DNA from: Runella rosea
GTDB taxonomy: Bacteria; Bacteroidota; Bacteroidia; Cytophagales; Spirosomataceae
Assembly: GCF_003325355.1 (NCBI RefSeq)
Contig: NZ_CP030850.1
Location: 2,976,001-3,040,000, forward strand
Direction: 5' to 3'
DNA length: 64,000 nt
The translations under genes and the position numbers were made by a program. Below, one piece after another: positions 52,881-60,869 of the stretch. Within the stretch, counting starts at the first letter, position 1. Every line of letters starts with the position of its first letter. The notes under the pieces were generated by a model. It was not told where the DNA came from, did not search any database, and saw nothing but the letters and a program-made list of their open reading frames with translations.

Positions 52881-54683
52881 TTAAGGTTTGCCGGGTGGTG
52901 TTTCGTCTTTAATGATTGCCATCAATTCGGGCAAGTATTCCTGATACACGCCGCGCGGAGAAGTGTTGTATTTTTTGGTCAGGTAAGCGGCAAAGCCCAC
53001 CACTTCTCCCATCATGCCGCAGGTGCGCATCACCCGCGTACTCCCAAAAGCAACGTGCGTGGTGCTGATGTTACGCCCGGCCATGAAGAGGTTGCTGATG
53101 TTTTTGGAGTACAGACAACGGTACGGAATGGTATAAGGAGCCACTTTGATATGCTTTGTGCCCGCAAAAAACTCCTGTCCTTCAAAATACTTTTTGTTGC
53201 GCTCGTCTGGAAAATGCAGGTCGATGGTCCAAGTCGCGGTTACGGTGCCGTCTGGATATTGTTTGCCTTCCTGAATGTCCATCTGGGTCAGCACGTGGTC
53301 GCCCATCAACCGGCGCGATTCACGCTTGCCGCCGATGTAAGCCACCCATGCCAGTTCGCGCTTGGCGTATTTGGCCGCTTTGTTCTTTTTCAAATAGGAC
53401 CAGTTGCCGTAAATGGCCCGTAGGTTGTGGTCGCGTATTTTTTCGGCGTCGGTAATGGTGTTAAAATTACCGAAACCCGTTTCCCATTGCCAGTCGGCTT
53501 TGGAGTCATCGATGTGGTATTCGTCGGAAAACTGTATCGCCCAAGGGGTTTCAGGAAACGAGGACACGGTATCACGCTCCAGCGAGGCCCAGAGGTTAGA
53601 GGTTCCTAAAGTAAAATTATCGGCTTTGTCGGCGGCCAACGATTCGCCGGTTTCGGCTTTGCTTTCGCGGCCCATTCTGAATTCCGCCCCTGCCAACTCG
53701 CCGATGGTGCCGTCGCCGGTGCAGTCAGAGAAAAACGTTCCCGTAAAGCGCGTTTCTTTATTGGTAGCAATGTCGCGACCAACAACCGCTACAATTTTAT
53801 CCCCGTTTTTTTCCACTTTGTACACGTGCGTATTCAAAAACAGCGAGATATTTCGTTCTCCTTTCACAATGGCCGTTTTTCGGGCGTCGCCGTATTCTTT
53901 GGCGTCCGGGTTTCCGTTGCCGGGGTCACCGTTATCCATTTCACGTACAATTCGGCCGAGTTTTGGGTAATGATTTTTGTCGACATCGCCCATCAAATGC
54001 ACTCGTATTTCGGAGCTGTTGTTTCCTCCCAATACTGGACGGTCCTGAATCAAAGCTACTTTTAAGCCCATGCGAGAAGCTGAGATGGCTGCGCAGGTTC
54101 CAGCAATACCACCGCCTATGACCACCAAATCAAAGTTATTGGCTTGGGTGGGCGCATCGGTCAGTTTCAGTTGCTGCTTACGAAAAGCCGTCATCGCGTC
54201 GAGTTTATCGGGCGGGATAAACGTAGGAGAATTTGTAAACAGAATCGCATCGCAGCGGCCATTGAAACCGGTCAAATCGTGCAATGCCACGCTCATTTGT
54301 TCGTTTTGGACCTCAATTTCACCGCCCGGATACCATTTCCACACGTCGGAGCCGCTTTCGCCGAACACTTGGTTGAGGGGTTTACCGTTCAGAACGACCT
54401 GAAATTTGCCCGGACCTTTCGGAAACGGTGCCCAATCTTTGGTGCGTACCCAAACTCGATATTTCCCTTTTTTGGGAAAGAGAATGGTCGTGGTGGCATC
54501 TTTTACCGGACGGCCCATACCATGCGCCATAAGGTACGACGAGCCCATGACCACAAACGATTGCTGGTCGATGACCCAGCCGCCTTTATCGGTGAAGGAT
54601 TCCGTTTCCAGAAAAACATGATCCTGTGCCGATAGCTTCAGCGATATAAACAGTAAGAGGAGCGTTCGGAATAGCGGTTGCAT
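52881..54683 (-). CDS. Secreted FAD-dependent oxidoreductase with N-terminal carbohydrate-binding-like domain
   Basis: 600 residues. Signal peptide (MQPLFRTLLLLFISLKLSAQ); residues about 22-150 form a beta-sandwich like carbohydrate-binding modules (ETESFTDKGGWVIDQQSF, GKYRVWVRTKDW, GKFQVVLNGKPL). Then comes the FAD domain: DLVVIGGGIAGTCAAISASRMG, DRPVLGGNNSSEIRVHLMGD, SDCTGDGTIGELAGAEFRMGRES, GGKRESRRLMGDHVLTQMD, and NLFMAGRNISTTHVAFGSTRVM. It is paralogous to the cytoplasmic enzyme at 40142. It starts one base after the stop of the upstream putative FMN carrier, so the two are translationally coupled. Its substrate is unknown; electrons could pass to the flavinylated partner. Confidence 0.88.
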   Translation of the reverse strand: MQPLFRTLLLLFISLKLSAQDHVFLETESFTDKGGWVIDQQSFVVMGSSYLMAHGMGRPVKDATTTILFPKKGKYRVWVRTKDWAPFPKGPGKFQVVLNGKPLNQVFGESGSDVWKWYPGGEIEVQNEQMSVALHDLTGFNGRCDAILFTNSPTFIPPDKLDAMTAFRKQQLKLTDAPTQANNFDLVVIGGGIAGTCAAISASRMGLKVALIQDRPVLGGNNSSEIRVHLMGDVDKNHYPKLGRIVREMDNGDPGNGNPDAKEYGDARKTAIVKGERNISLFLNTHVYKVEKNGDKIVAVVGRDIATNKETRFTGTFFSDCTGDGTIGELAGAEFRMGRESKAETGESLAADKADNFTLGTSNLWASLERDTVSSFPETPWAIQFSDEYHIDDSKADWQWETGFGNFNTITDAEKIRDHNLRAIYGNWSYLKKNKAAKYAKRELAWVAYIGGKRESRRLMGDHVLTQMDIQEGKQYPDGTVTATWTIDLHFPDERNKKYFEGQEFFAGTKHIKVAPYTIPYRCLYSKNISNLFMAGRNISTTHVAFGSTRVMRTCGMMGEVVGFAAYLTKKYNTSPRGVYQEYLPELMAIIKDETPPGKP

Positions 54684-54684
54684 A

Positions 54685-55845
54685 TTACTTATTGTTTGGG
54701 TGGAGTGTTTGTTTAAATTTTACTATTTTCTTTTGTACAGTTTGATTTTTGGGCTGGCGCGCTTCCAACACCCGATAAATTTCAGCAGCAAAGTTTTCAT
54801 TGGCTAGCTGATCGGCCAGAGTCAGCAGCGTTTGTTCCGACAGTTTTGGTTGAGTTGCCAATGCTTTCAGTAAAAGACTTCCTTGTTCCTGATTTGATTT
54901 GCCAATTTGTTGGGCCACCTGTTCTGCCATTGTATTGGTGAGCGGCAGCGTCGCCATCTTTTTCAGAATAACGAGCTGCAACGGATACCCTGCCGATTGG
55001 TAAGTTTCCCATAACCATTGCTGCCGGGCGTTGTCGGCAAAGAATGCCACATTGATTTTTTGCAGGGCAAAACGAGCGGTAAAGATGTTTCTTCCTCGAA
55101 TGACCTGCTGCATATCCGACTGAAAATCAAGGGCAACAATACCCTCCGTATTCATTACCCGTTCCATTGCCCAATACTGATAATGGTGATTGTTGTCAGT
55201 CAGGAATCGGTGCAAAAGAGCCTCGTTTTTAAAGGTTTCGGTTATCCGCTGCATCTCCGTCACTACCTTTCCGTGGGCGATGTGCCAGAGCGTATAGCAG
55301 GTGTATACTGCTCCGTCGATCACTTCATTTTTGACGGTTTTGAGCGTGGCCCCCGCCTTGGCATCGACAGAATCGGCCAAGTTTTCGGTGCCTTTCCCGA
55401 CCAGATCTTCCATCGAAACATCTTTCAAGAGCGAGTGAGTATTGGCCAGAATATCCTGTAATTTTTCGTAATCTTCAGGTTTAAACGGCTTGTGATCCAT
55501 GCGGGTCAACACGGCCCCTTTCGGAAAATCAAAACGGGTATAATTGCCCAACAAATCCCAGTAAAAGTTAATGTACACGGGTTTGCACTCTCCTGTCAAA
55601 CACACCGGTGTAAACAGGTTACTAAAATAATACAGCGGCTGCCCGCCCTCATCAAATGCCAGTTGCAGTGTGTATTCGGTGGTATCGTTGATGGTTACCG
55701 TGTATTCTTTCTTCTTCATTGGGGCCTGAGCAAAAACGGTGGTTGCTACCAATAGAAAAACACATAGAATACCGGCATTCCAGCAAGCTTTCTTCAAAAG
55801 CGCGCTGAACAAGAAGAGAAATTGTATGTGTTTAGGTTTCTGCAC
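54685..55845 (-). CDS. Exported protein with a possible FMN-attachment motif
   Basis: About 386 residues, family not recognised. A hydrophobic export signal (NAGILCVFLLVATTVFAQ) is followed by a beta-rich part with two cysteines (FTPVCLTGECKPVY). Near residue 161 (169 in the longest reading) is D-A-K-A-G-A-T-L-K-T, close to the Dxx[ST]GAT motif whose threonine ApbE flavinylates in NqrC/RnfG proteins; the residue before GAT is alanine, not Ser/Thr. The C-terminal half is helical and may form HEAT-like repeats (ATLPLTNTMAEQVAQQIGKS, EQTLLTLADQLANENFAAEI). I chose the GTG at 55845; a TTG at 55869 overlaps the palindromic element. It is coupled to the FAD oxidoreductase downstream, with apbE next. 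That it carries FMN is inference. Confidence 0.6.
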   Translation of the reverse strand: MQKPKHIQFLFLFSALLKKACWNAGILCVFLLVATTVFAQAPMKKKEYTVTINDTTEYTLQLAFDEGGQPLYYFSNLFTPVCLTGECKPVYINFYWDLLGNYTRFDFPKGAVLTRMDHKPFKPEDYEKLQDILANTHSLLKDVSMEDLVGKGTENLADSVDAKAGATLKTVKNEVIDGAVYTCYTLWHIAHGKVVTEMQRITETFKNEALLHRFLTDNNHHYQYWAMERVMNTEGIVALDFQSDMQQVIRGRNIFTARFALQKINVAFFADNARQQWLWETYQSAGYPLQLVILKKMATLPLTNTMAEQVAQQIGKSNQEQGSLLLKALATQPKLSEQTLLTLADQLANENFAAEIYRVLEARQPKNQTVQKKIVKFKQTLHPNNK

Positions 55846-55867
55846 GATTGCTTCCAAGCGGTTTGCC

Positions 55868-55914
55868 AACGTCGGCGAGGGCTGGGCGCCCCCGTTTAAA
55901 ACCTCGCCGACGTT
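55868..55914. repeat. 47-bp palindromic element between genes (copy B)
   Basis: The same 13-bp arms as copy A at 40994-41041 and a similar centre; the two differ by three substitutions and a single-base length change. It lies between the SusD and FMN-carrier genes, where it could act as an mRNA hairpin within the operon. Confidence 0.9.
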
Positions 55915-55929
55915 TTTCGACGATGTATT

Positions 55930-57417
55930 TTACTTCCAAGCAGGATTTTGTTCCAATTTAGGATTGGCGTTGATTTCGTCCAGCGGAATTGGAAAATACT
56001 TGTTCTTAGCCGTCGGTGTACGCACTGGATAGACGTTGTTGACGGCTTTAGGGATCACACTCATAAATTTGTCGGTTCGGGTCAAATCATACCAGCGATC
56101 GCCTTCGGCAAAAAACTCCCACGAACGTTCCTGCAACACCGCATCAATGAAGGCATCTTTGCTCAGGCCCGCTTTCAAATCAGGGAGACCTGCCCGTTTA
56201 CGAATCACATTTACAAATCCATACGCGGTGGCAGTGGCACCGTTCAGACGGGCTTCGGCTTCGGCCGCGATCAGGTACATATCCGGCAAGCGAAAAATGG
56301 GGATATTGGGAATCTGACCCACGATCGTATTAGGGTCTTGGTATTTTTTAATCAACACCCCCTGCGTGGTAACGGGCGTTATGCTTCGTTGAGGCACGGT
56401 TTTGCCGCTTCTGTCCACAAAAGTTGTGTCCAATAACTGACGTCTTTTATCCGCTGGATCAAAAGAATTAAAGAAGGTTTGGTAGGCAAACATCGACCCA
56501 AACGACGTCCGGGCATAGTCGGCACCAGCGTTGCCAGGAGGGCCGCAAAGGCCGGTCAATTGGTGCGTACGACCAGGCGAAATGGGAGCGACTTCAAAAG
56601 CCCACATGTTTTCGACCCGAGCCGCATCTTCTTTATCATAACGATACACATCGCGCACATCAGGCATAAGCGAATATTTACCCGAATTGATGACTTCCTG
56701 CGCTTTTTGCAGGGCTTTTTGCCAATCTTCATTGTACAAAGCCGCTTTGGCGTAGAGTGCATTCACTACTTCTTTGGAAGGCCGCCCTTTTTCAACAGCG
56801 GGGTATGAAAGCAAACCTGCCGCCGACGCCATATCCAAATCGCTATAAATTTGCTTATAAACATCCGCTTTGAGGCTTTTTCCAATCGTGGCTTCTACTT
56901 CTGAAGTACTTGGTTTTGTTTTAACAGGCACATCCCCAAAGTTTTTGGTGAGCGTCCAGTGATAAAACGCCCGCATAAAATACGCTTCTCCGATGATTTG
57001 CTTTTTGCGCGTTTCATCCATGATGGCAGCGGGTACTTTTTCAATAATCCAGTTCGCTTTTTCGATACCATCGTAGCTCGAAGCCCAGATTTGTTGGGGT
57101 GATTCGTTGGTGCGACCTGCCGTACGCTGCGTAGTATAATTGGCGTCGTATGCAAACAAGGTCAACGTATTGCGTCCCACCACCGCGCGCGGATAACACT
57201 GATCGGCGCTGAAATCCGACACGATCGTTAAAGCAGGACCGACCCCCATGTCACCAATGGGATCATAGACCGCCACAAGACCTTTTTCAGCATCTGCCGC
57301 CGTTTTATAAAAAGCCTCGGTATAAATAGACGAGTAAATGGTTTCTTCCAAATCACAACTTGTCGTGAGCACCAACAGGGCTGAGCACAAGCCAATGAGT
57401 TTATTATATCTTTTCAT
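55930..57417 (-). CDS. SusD/RagB family lipoprotein
   Basis: 495 residues, lipobox LVLTTSCDLE with the cysteine at 21. Typical SusD regions: NWIIEKVPA, IIGEAYFMRAFYHWTLTKNFGDVPVKT, FRLPDMYLIAAEAEARLNG, LQERSWEFFAEGDRWYDLTRTD and the ending LDEINANPKLEQNPAWK. It binds glycans at the cell surface and caps the SusC encoded 26 bases upstream. With the fucosidase and fucose permease before it, a fucose-containing oligosaccharide is the likely ligand by context. Confidence 0.95.
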   Translation of the reverse strand: MKRYNKLIGLCSALLVLTTSCDLEETIYSSIYTEAFYKTAADAEKGLVAVYDPIGDMGVGPALTIVSDFSADQCYPRAVVGRNTLTLFAYDANYTTQRTAGRTNESPQQIWASSYDGIEKANWIIEKVPAAIMDETRKKQIIGEAYFMRAFYHWTLTKNFGDVPVKTKPSTSEVEATIGKSLKADVYKQIYSDLDMASAAGLLSYPAVEKGRPSKEVVNALYAKAALYNEDWQKALQKAQEVINSGKYSLMPDVRDVYRYDKEDAARVENMWAFEVAPISPGRTHQLTGLCGPPGNAGADYARTSFGSMFAYQTFFNSFDPADKRRQLLDTTFVDRSGKTVPQRSITPVTTQGVLIKKYQDPNTIVGQIPNIPIFRLPDMYLIAAEAEARLNGATATAYGFVNVIRKRAGLPDLKAGLSKDAFIDAVLQERSWEFFAEGDRWYDLTRTDKFMSVIPKAVNNVYPVRTPTAKNKYFPIPLDEINANPKLEQNPAWK

Positions 57418-57443
57418 GTTAATTTTCTTTGAAGGGTTTTAGC

Positions 57444-60400
57444 TTAAAACGTTAACTGAATACCGCCCAAGAAGGACCGCGCCTGTGGATACACAAAGTT
57501 GTCTACCCCAATGACCGTATTTGAACCCGCAAAGGTGTTTACCTCAGGGTCGAATCCGCTGTAGTTGGTGACCGTAAACAGGTTGTTTCCTGAAACATAC
57601 ACGCGGATATTTTGCACGCCTTTGATGGCTGGAAGGGTATAGCCGAGGGTAATGTTTTTACAACGAACGTACGAGCCGTCTTCTACGTAATAGTTACTCA
57701 CCGGCAAGCGTCCACCCTGCGCCGCACTTACGTACTGGTTGCTTGGGTTGGTCGGTGTCCAACGGTTTACTACACCTTTCAACAAATTGCGTTGTCCCAG
57801 CGGATTTTCAAACGAAAGACGGCTCAGGTTGTAGATATCATTTCCTTGGGAACCCGAAAGGAAAGCACTCAAGTCGAAGCCTTTGTAAGAAACATTGGTC
57901 GAAAAGCCGAAGATAAAATTAGGATTCGGGTTGCCAGTAATGGTTTGGTCGGCCGACGTAATGGTTCCGTCCCCATTCAGGTCTTTGATTTTATGTCCCC
58001 CCAAACGACCATCATAACCTGGCAAAATGGTTTCTCCCGTTTGGTTGATTCCGTCAAAAATGTACGATTTAATCAAGCCCAAAGGCTCACCCACTTTTAG
58101 AATCGTATAGCTTGTAATGAAACGTTCCTGCGTAGTTCCTCCGTCCAAATCAAGCACTTTGTTGCGATTGCGGGTCAAATTAGCCGAAACAGTCCATTTC
58201 AACGGGCCGTCTAAAATACGTGCATTGGCCGCAAACTCGATTCCTTTATTTTCCAATGAGGCGTAGTTTCCAGTAATGCTGCCATAACCCGACGAAAGCG
58301 GTAATGTTTTGATATACAATAAGTCTTTAGTTATTTTATCATATACATCTACAATCAGACTAAAGCGATTATTGAGCAAACTCACGTCCAGACCAATATT
58401 GGTTTGGGTTGATTTTTCCCAACGCAAATCAGGGTTGGCAATGCCCGTAGGATTGATACCCGTTACGTAGGCATTATTGAAAACATAATCACTACCCGTA
58501 GCGGCTACTGTACTCAGGGACTGATACGGTGAAATACCACCCGCATTTCCCGTAATCCCGTAGCTTGCCCGCAATTTAAGGTCAGACAACCACGAAATAT
58601 TTTTCAAAAACGGCTCTTCGATCAAGCGCCATGCGGCTGAAACCGCAGGAAAAAAGCCGTATTTATTGTTAGCTCCAAAGCGGCTCGAACCGTCGACGCG
58701 CGCGGTCAAGTCCAAAAAATATTTGTCTTTGTAGCCGTAATTGACACGTCCCATGTACGAGTCCAAACGCTGTTTACTGCGACTGCTACTGACGGTGCGG
58801 TTAAGGGCCAATTGCACCGCTTCGTTTTGAGTAGCGTCGTTCGGGAAACCCGACGCGCTGATGGAGTTTGCATTGGAAAACTCTGCCTGTGAGGCAAATA
58901 CGCCCGTAAACTTCAGGCTATGCGTCTCAGCAATGGTTTGAGCATAGGTCAAAATACTTTCGTGCAATAAGCCCAAAAAGTTGGAATTTGATTTGGAACC
59001 CGAACCCGAATTGTCGTTCAAATCTCTGACACTGATGATAGAGCGCGGTGAATAACGGTCGGCAATATTGTTCTGTAGATCAGCGTTGAACGACGCACGG
59101 TAGGTCAGGCCTTTCAGAATAGTGGCTTCGCCATACAGATTTACCAAGGTACGCTTCAAGGCTGTTTGGTTGAGTACCGAAGCAATTCCCAACGGATTGG
59201 TTACCTCGCGGTACCGTCCGTCTTCCTGCTCACCAAAAGGAAACACGCTTCCATCAGCACGATAAGGTTGTAAATTCGGTGGTGCGCCGATAGCCGCGCC
59301 CAAAATACTGCCCGTCACGACATCAGCATCTCCCTGACTCGTTGAACCCGTTTGTACGCCAGAATTGACCGAATAGCTTCCCAAAATACTGGTTCCCACT
59401 TTTACGCGATTACTGATTTTGTGGTCCAGATTTAGACGATAAGAATAGCGTTTAAAGTTGGAATTGATAATGATACCATCTTGATTAAAATAGTTGGCCG
59501 ACATTGCCAATTGCGTTTTGTCGTTACCACCATTGATTGACAGTTGGTGGTTTTGAATCGGTGCCTGACGGAAAATAATGTTTTGCCAGTTGACACCTTC
59601 ACCCAACGACGCCGGGTCTTTGTAATAGCTGTTTTTAAACACTTCGTTTTCCAATTGCGCAAATTCGGCGGCGTTGAGCGTCGGCAGGGTTTTAGATACT
59701 TTTTGAGTTCCATAATAACTGTCAAACGTCACTCGCGTTCCGCCGCTGCGACCTCGTTTGGTCGTAATCAGCACTACACCATTGGCGGCCCTTGCCCCGT
59801 AAATAGCTGAAGCAGAGGCATCTTTCAATACTTCCACGCTTTCAATATCGTTGGGATTGATGGTCGAAAGCGGACTAACGTCGTTAATTCCGCCGCCATT
59901 GGAAATCTGAATTCCGTCTACGACATATAAAGGTTCTGATGCACCGTTGATGGAGTTCGTTCCCCGAATCCTGACGCTTACGTTTCCACCCGGGGCACCT
60001 GAGTTTTGGTTGATTTGAATCCCTGAAACCCTCGCCTGCAAGCCCTGCGCCACGTTGGCTACGGGCGTTTGCACCAAATCAGATGCTTTCACCGAGGCAA
60101 TCGACCCCGTTGTCTCAATTTTTCGCTGCGTACCATAACCTACCACCACGACCTCATTAAGTGCCTTGACATCGGCTTGGAGCGACACATCAATAACACT
60201 GCGGTTATTAACATCAATTTCTTGTTTTAAATACCCAATAAACGAGAAGACCAAGGTGGCTTTTGACGGCACACCGTTGAGTTGGTAGTTGCCATCACCA
60301 TCTGAAACCGCCCCCTTCTGTGTGCCTTTTACTGTGACATTAACGCCCGGTAGAGAGGCTCCAGCACCATCGGCGACTTTACCCCTTATGTTCAGATCTT

Positions 60401-60461
60401 GGGCATACGCATTGGTCATAAAACCAAACGCCAGTAGCCATATTCGTAATTTTCCCAGCAT
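57444..60461 (-). CDS. SusC/RagA TonB-linked outer membrane transporter
   Basis: 1,005 residues. Signal peptide (KLRIWLLAFGFMTNAYAQ), carboxypeptidase-regulatory-like domain (DLNIRGKVADGAGASLPGVNVTVKG, about 22-105), plug (VVVVGYGTQRKIETTGSIASV; IESVEVLKDASASAIYGARAANG) and the barrel ending ARSFLGGIQLTF. No STN domain. It heads the block susC-susD-FMN carrier-FAD oxidoreductase-apbE-GH9-like-six-hairpin, all minus strand. The fucosidase terminator at 60783 lies upstream, so it has its own promoter in the 60462-60780 gap. Confidence 0.96.
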   Translation of the reverse strand: MLGKLRIWLLAFGFMTNAYAQDLNIRGKVADGAGASLPGVNVTVKGTQKGAVSDGDGNYQLNGVPSKATLVFSFIGYLKQEIDVNNRSVIDVSLQADVKALNEVVVVGYGTQRKIETTGSIASVKASDLVQTPVANVAQGLQARVSGIQINQNSGAPGGNVSVRIRGTNSINGASEPLYVVDGIQISNGGGINDVSPLSTINPNDIESVEVLKDASASAIYGARAANGVVLITTKRGRSGGTRVTFDSYYGTQKVSKTLPTLNAAEFAQLENEVFKNSYYKDPASLGEGVNWQNIIFRQAPIQNHQLSINGGNDKTQLAMSANYFNQDGIIINSNFKRYSYRLNLDHKISNRVKVGTSILGSYSVNSGVQTGSTSQGDADVVTGSILGAAIGAPPNLQPYRADGSVFPFGEQEDGRYREVTNPLGIASVLNQTALKRTLVNLYGEATILKGLTYRASFNADLQNNIADRYSPRSIISVRDLNDNSGSGSKSNSNFLGLLHESILTYAQTIAETHSLKFTGVFASQAEFSNANSISASGFPNDATQNEAVQLALNRTVSSSRSKQRLDSYMGRVNYGYKDKYFLDLTARVDGSSRFGANNKYGFFPAVSAAWRLIEEPFLKNISWLSDLKLRASYGITGNAGGISPYQSLSTVAATGSDYVFNNAYVTGINPTGIANPDLRWEKSTQTNIGLDVSLLNNRFSLIVDVYDKITKDLLYIKTLPLSSGYGSITGNYASLENKGIEFAANARILDGPLKWTVSANLTRNRNKVLDLDGGTTQERFITSYTILKVGEPLGLIKSYIFDGINQTGETILPGYDGRLGGHKIKDLNGDGTITSADQTITGNPNPNFIFGFSTNVSYKGFDLSAFLSGSQGNDIYNLSRLSFENPLGQRNLLKGVVNRWTPTNPSNQYVSAAQGGRLPVSNYYVEDGSYVRCKNITLGYTLPAIKGVQNIRVYVSGNNLFTVTNYSGFDPEVNTFAGSNTVIGVDNFVYPQARSFLGGIQLTF

Positions 60462-60616
60462 TAGATTAGAGGTTTAAAATAAAAAATATACAATTTTTAT
60501 GGATTTGAAAATCTGCATTGAAAAAGCCTTTACAAATGCTTTCAACAGGATTTTGAGGGAAATTAGGGGCGGTTTTTAAATAATCAACAGAAAAAATTGA
60601 ATTTTACCTACAAAAA

Positions 60617-60650
60617 CTATCGGGAAGTTTCCCGAAACTGATAACGATAG
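60617..60650. promoter_or_regulatory. Candidate operator palindrome before susC
   Basis: TCGGGAA-GT-TTCCCGA (60620-60635) lies within an outer pair CTATCG / CGATAG (60617-60622 and 60645-60650). It sits about 160 bases upstream of the susC start, in the 408-base gap 60462-60869. The rest of that gap is AT-rich, apart from the terminator at 60783, and holds no gene I can see. Confidence 0.35.
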
Positions 60651-60782
60651 CAAGCATTATTTAAATAAGCAATTTTCTTTAGCAATTTCCTTTTTAAACT
60701 ATAGTTTATATATTGAAAACATACTGAAAATTACTATTACAGGAATAATACAATTATATAATTAACACACTATACAAAAAAA

Positions 60783-60819
60783 TCGCAGCGCTTTTACCAA
60801 CTTGGTAAAAGCGCTGCGA
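60783..60819 (-). terminator. Terminator after the GH29 fucosidase gene
   Basis: Two 18-base arms starting TCGCAGCGC and ending GCGCTGCGA are perfectly complementary with a single base between, and seven T follow on the minus strand. Confidence 0.92.
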
Positions 60820-60869
60820 AACGAATCAACAATTTGATCATTAACGGGCTTTACAGTATTTCTCCACGA

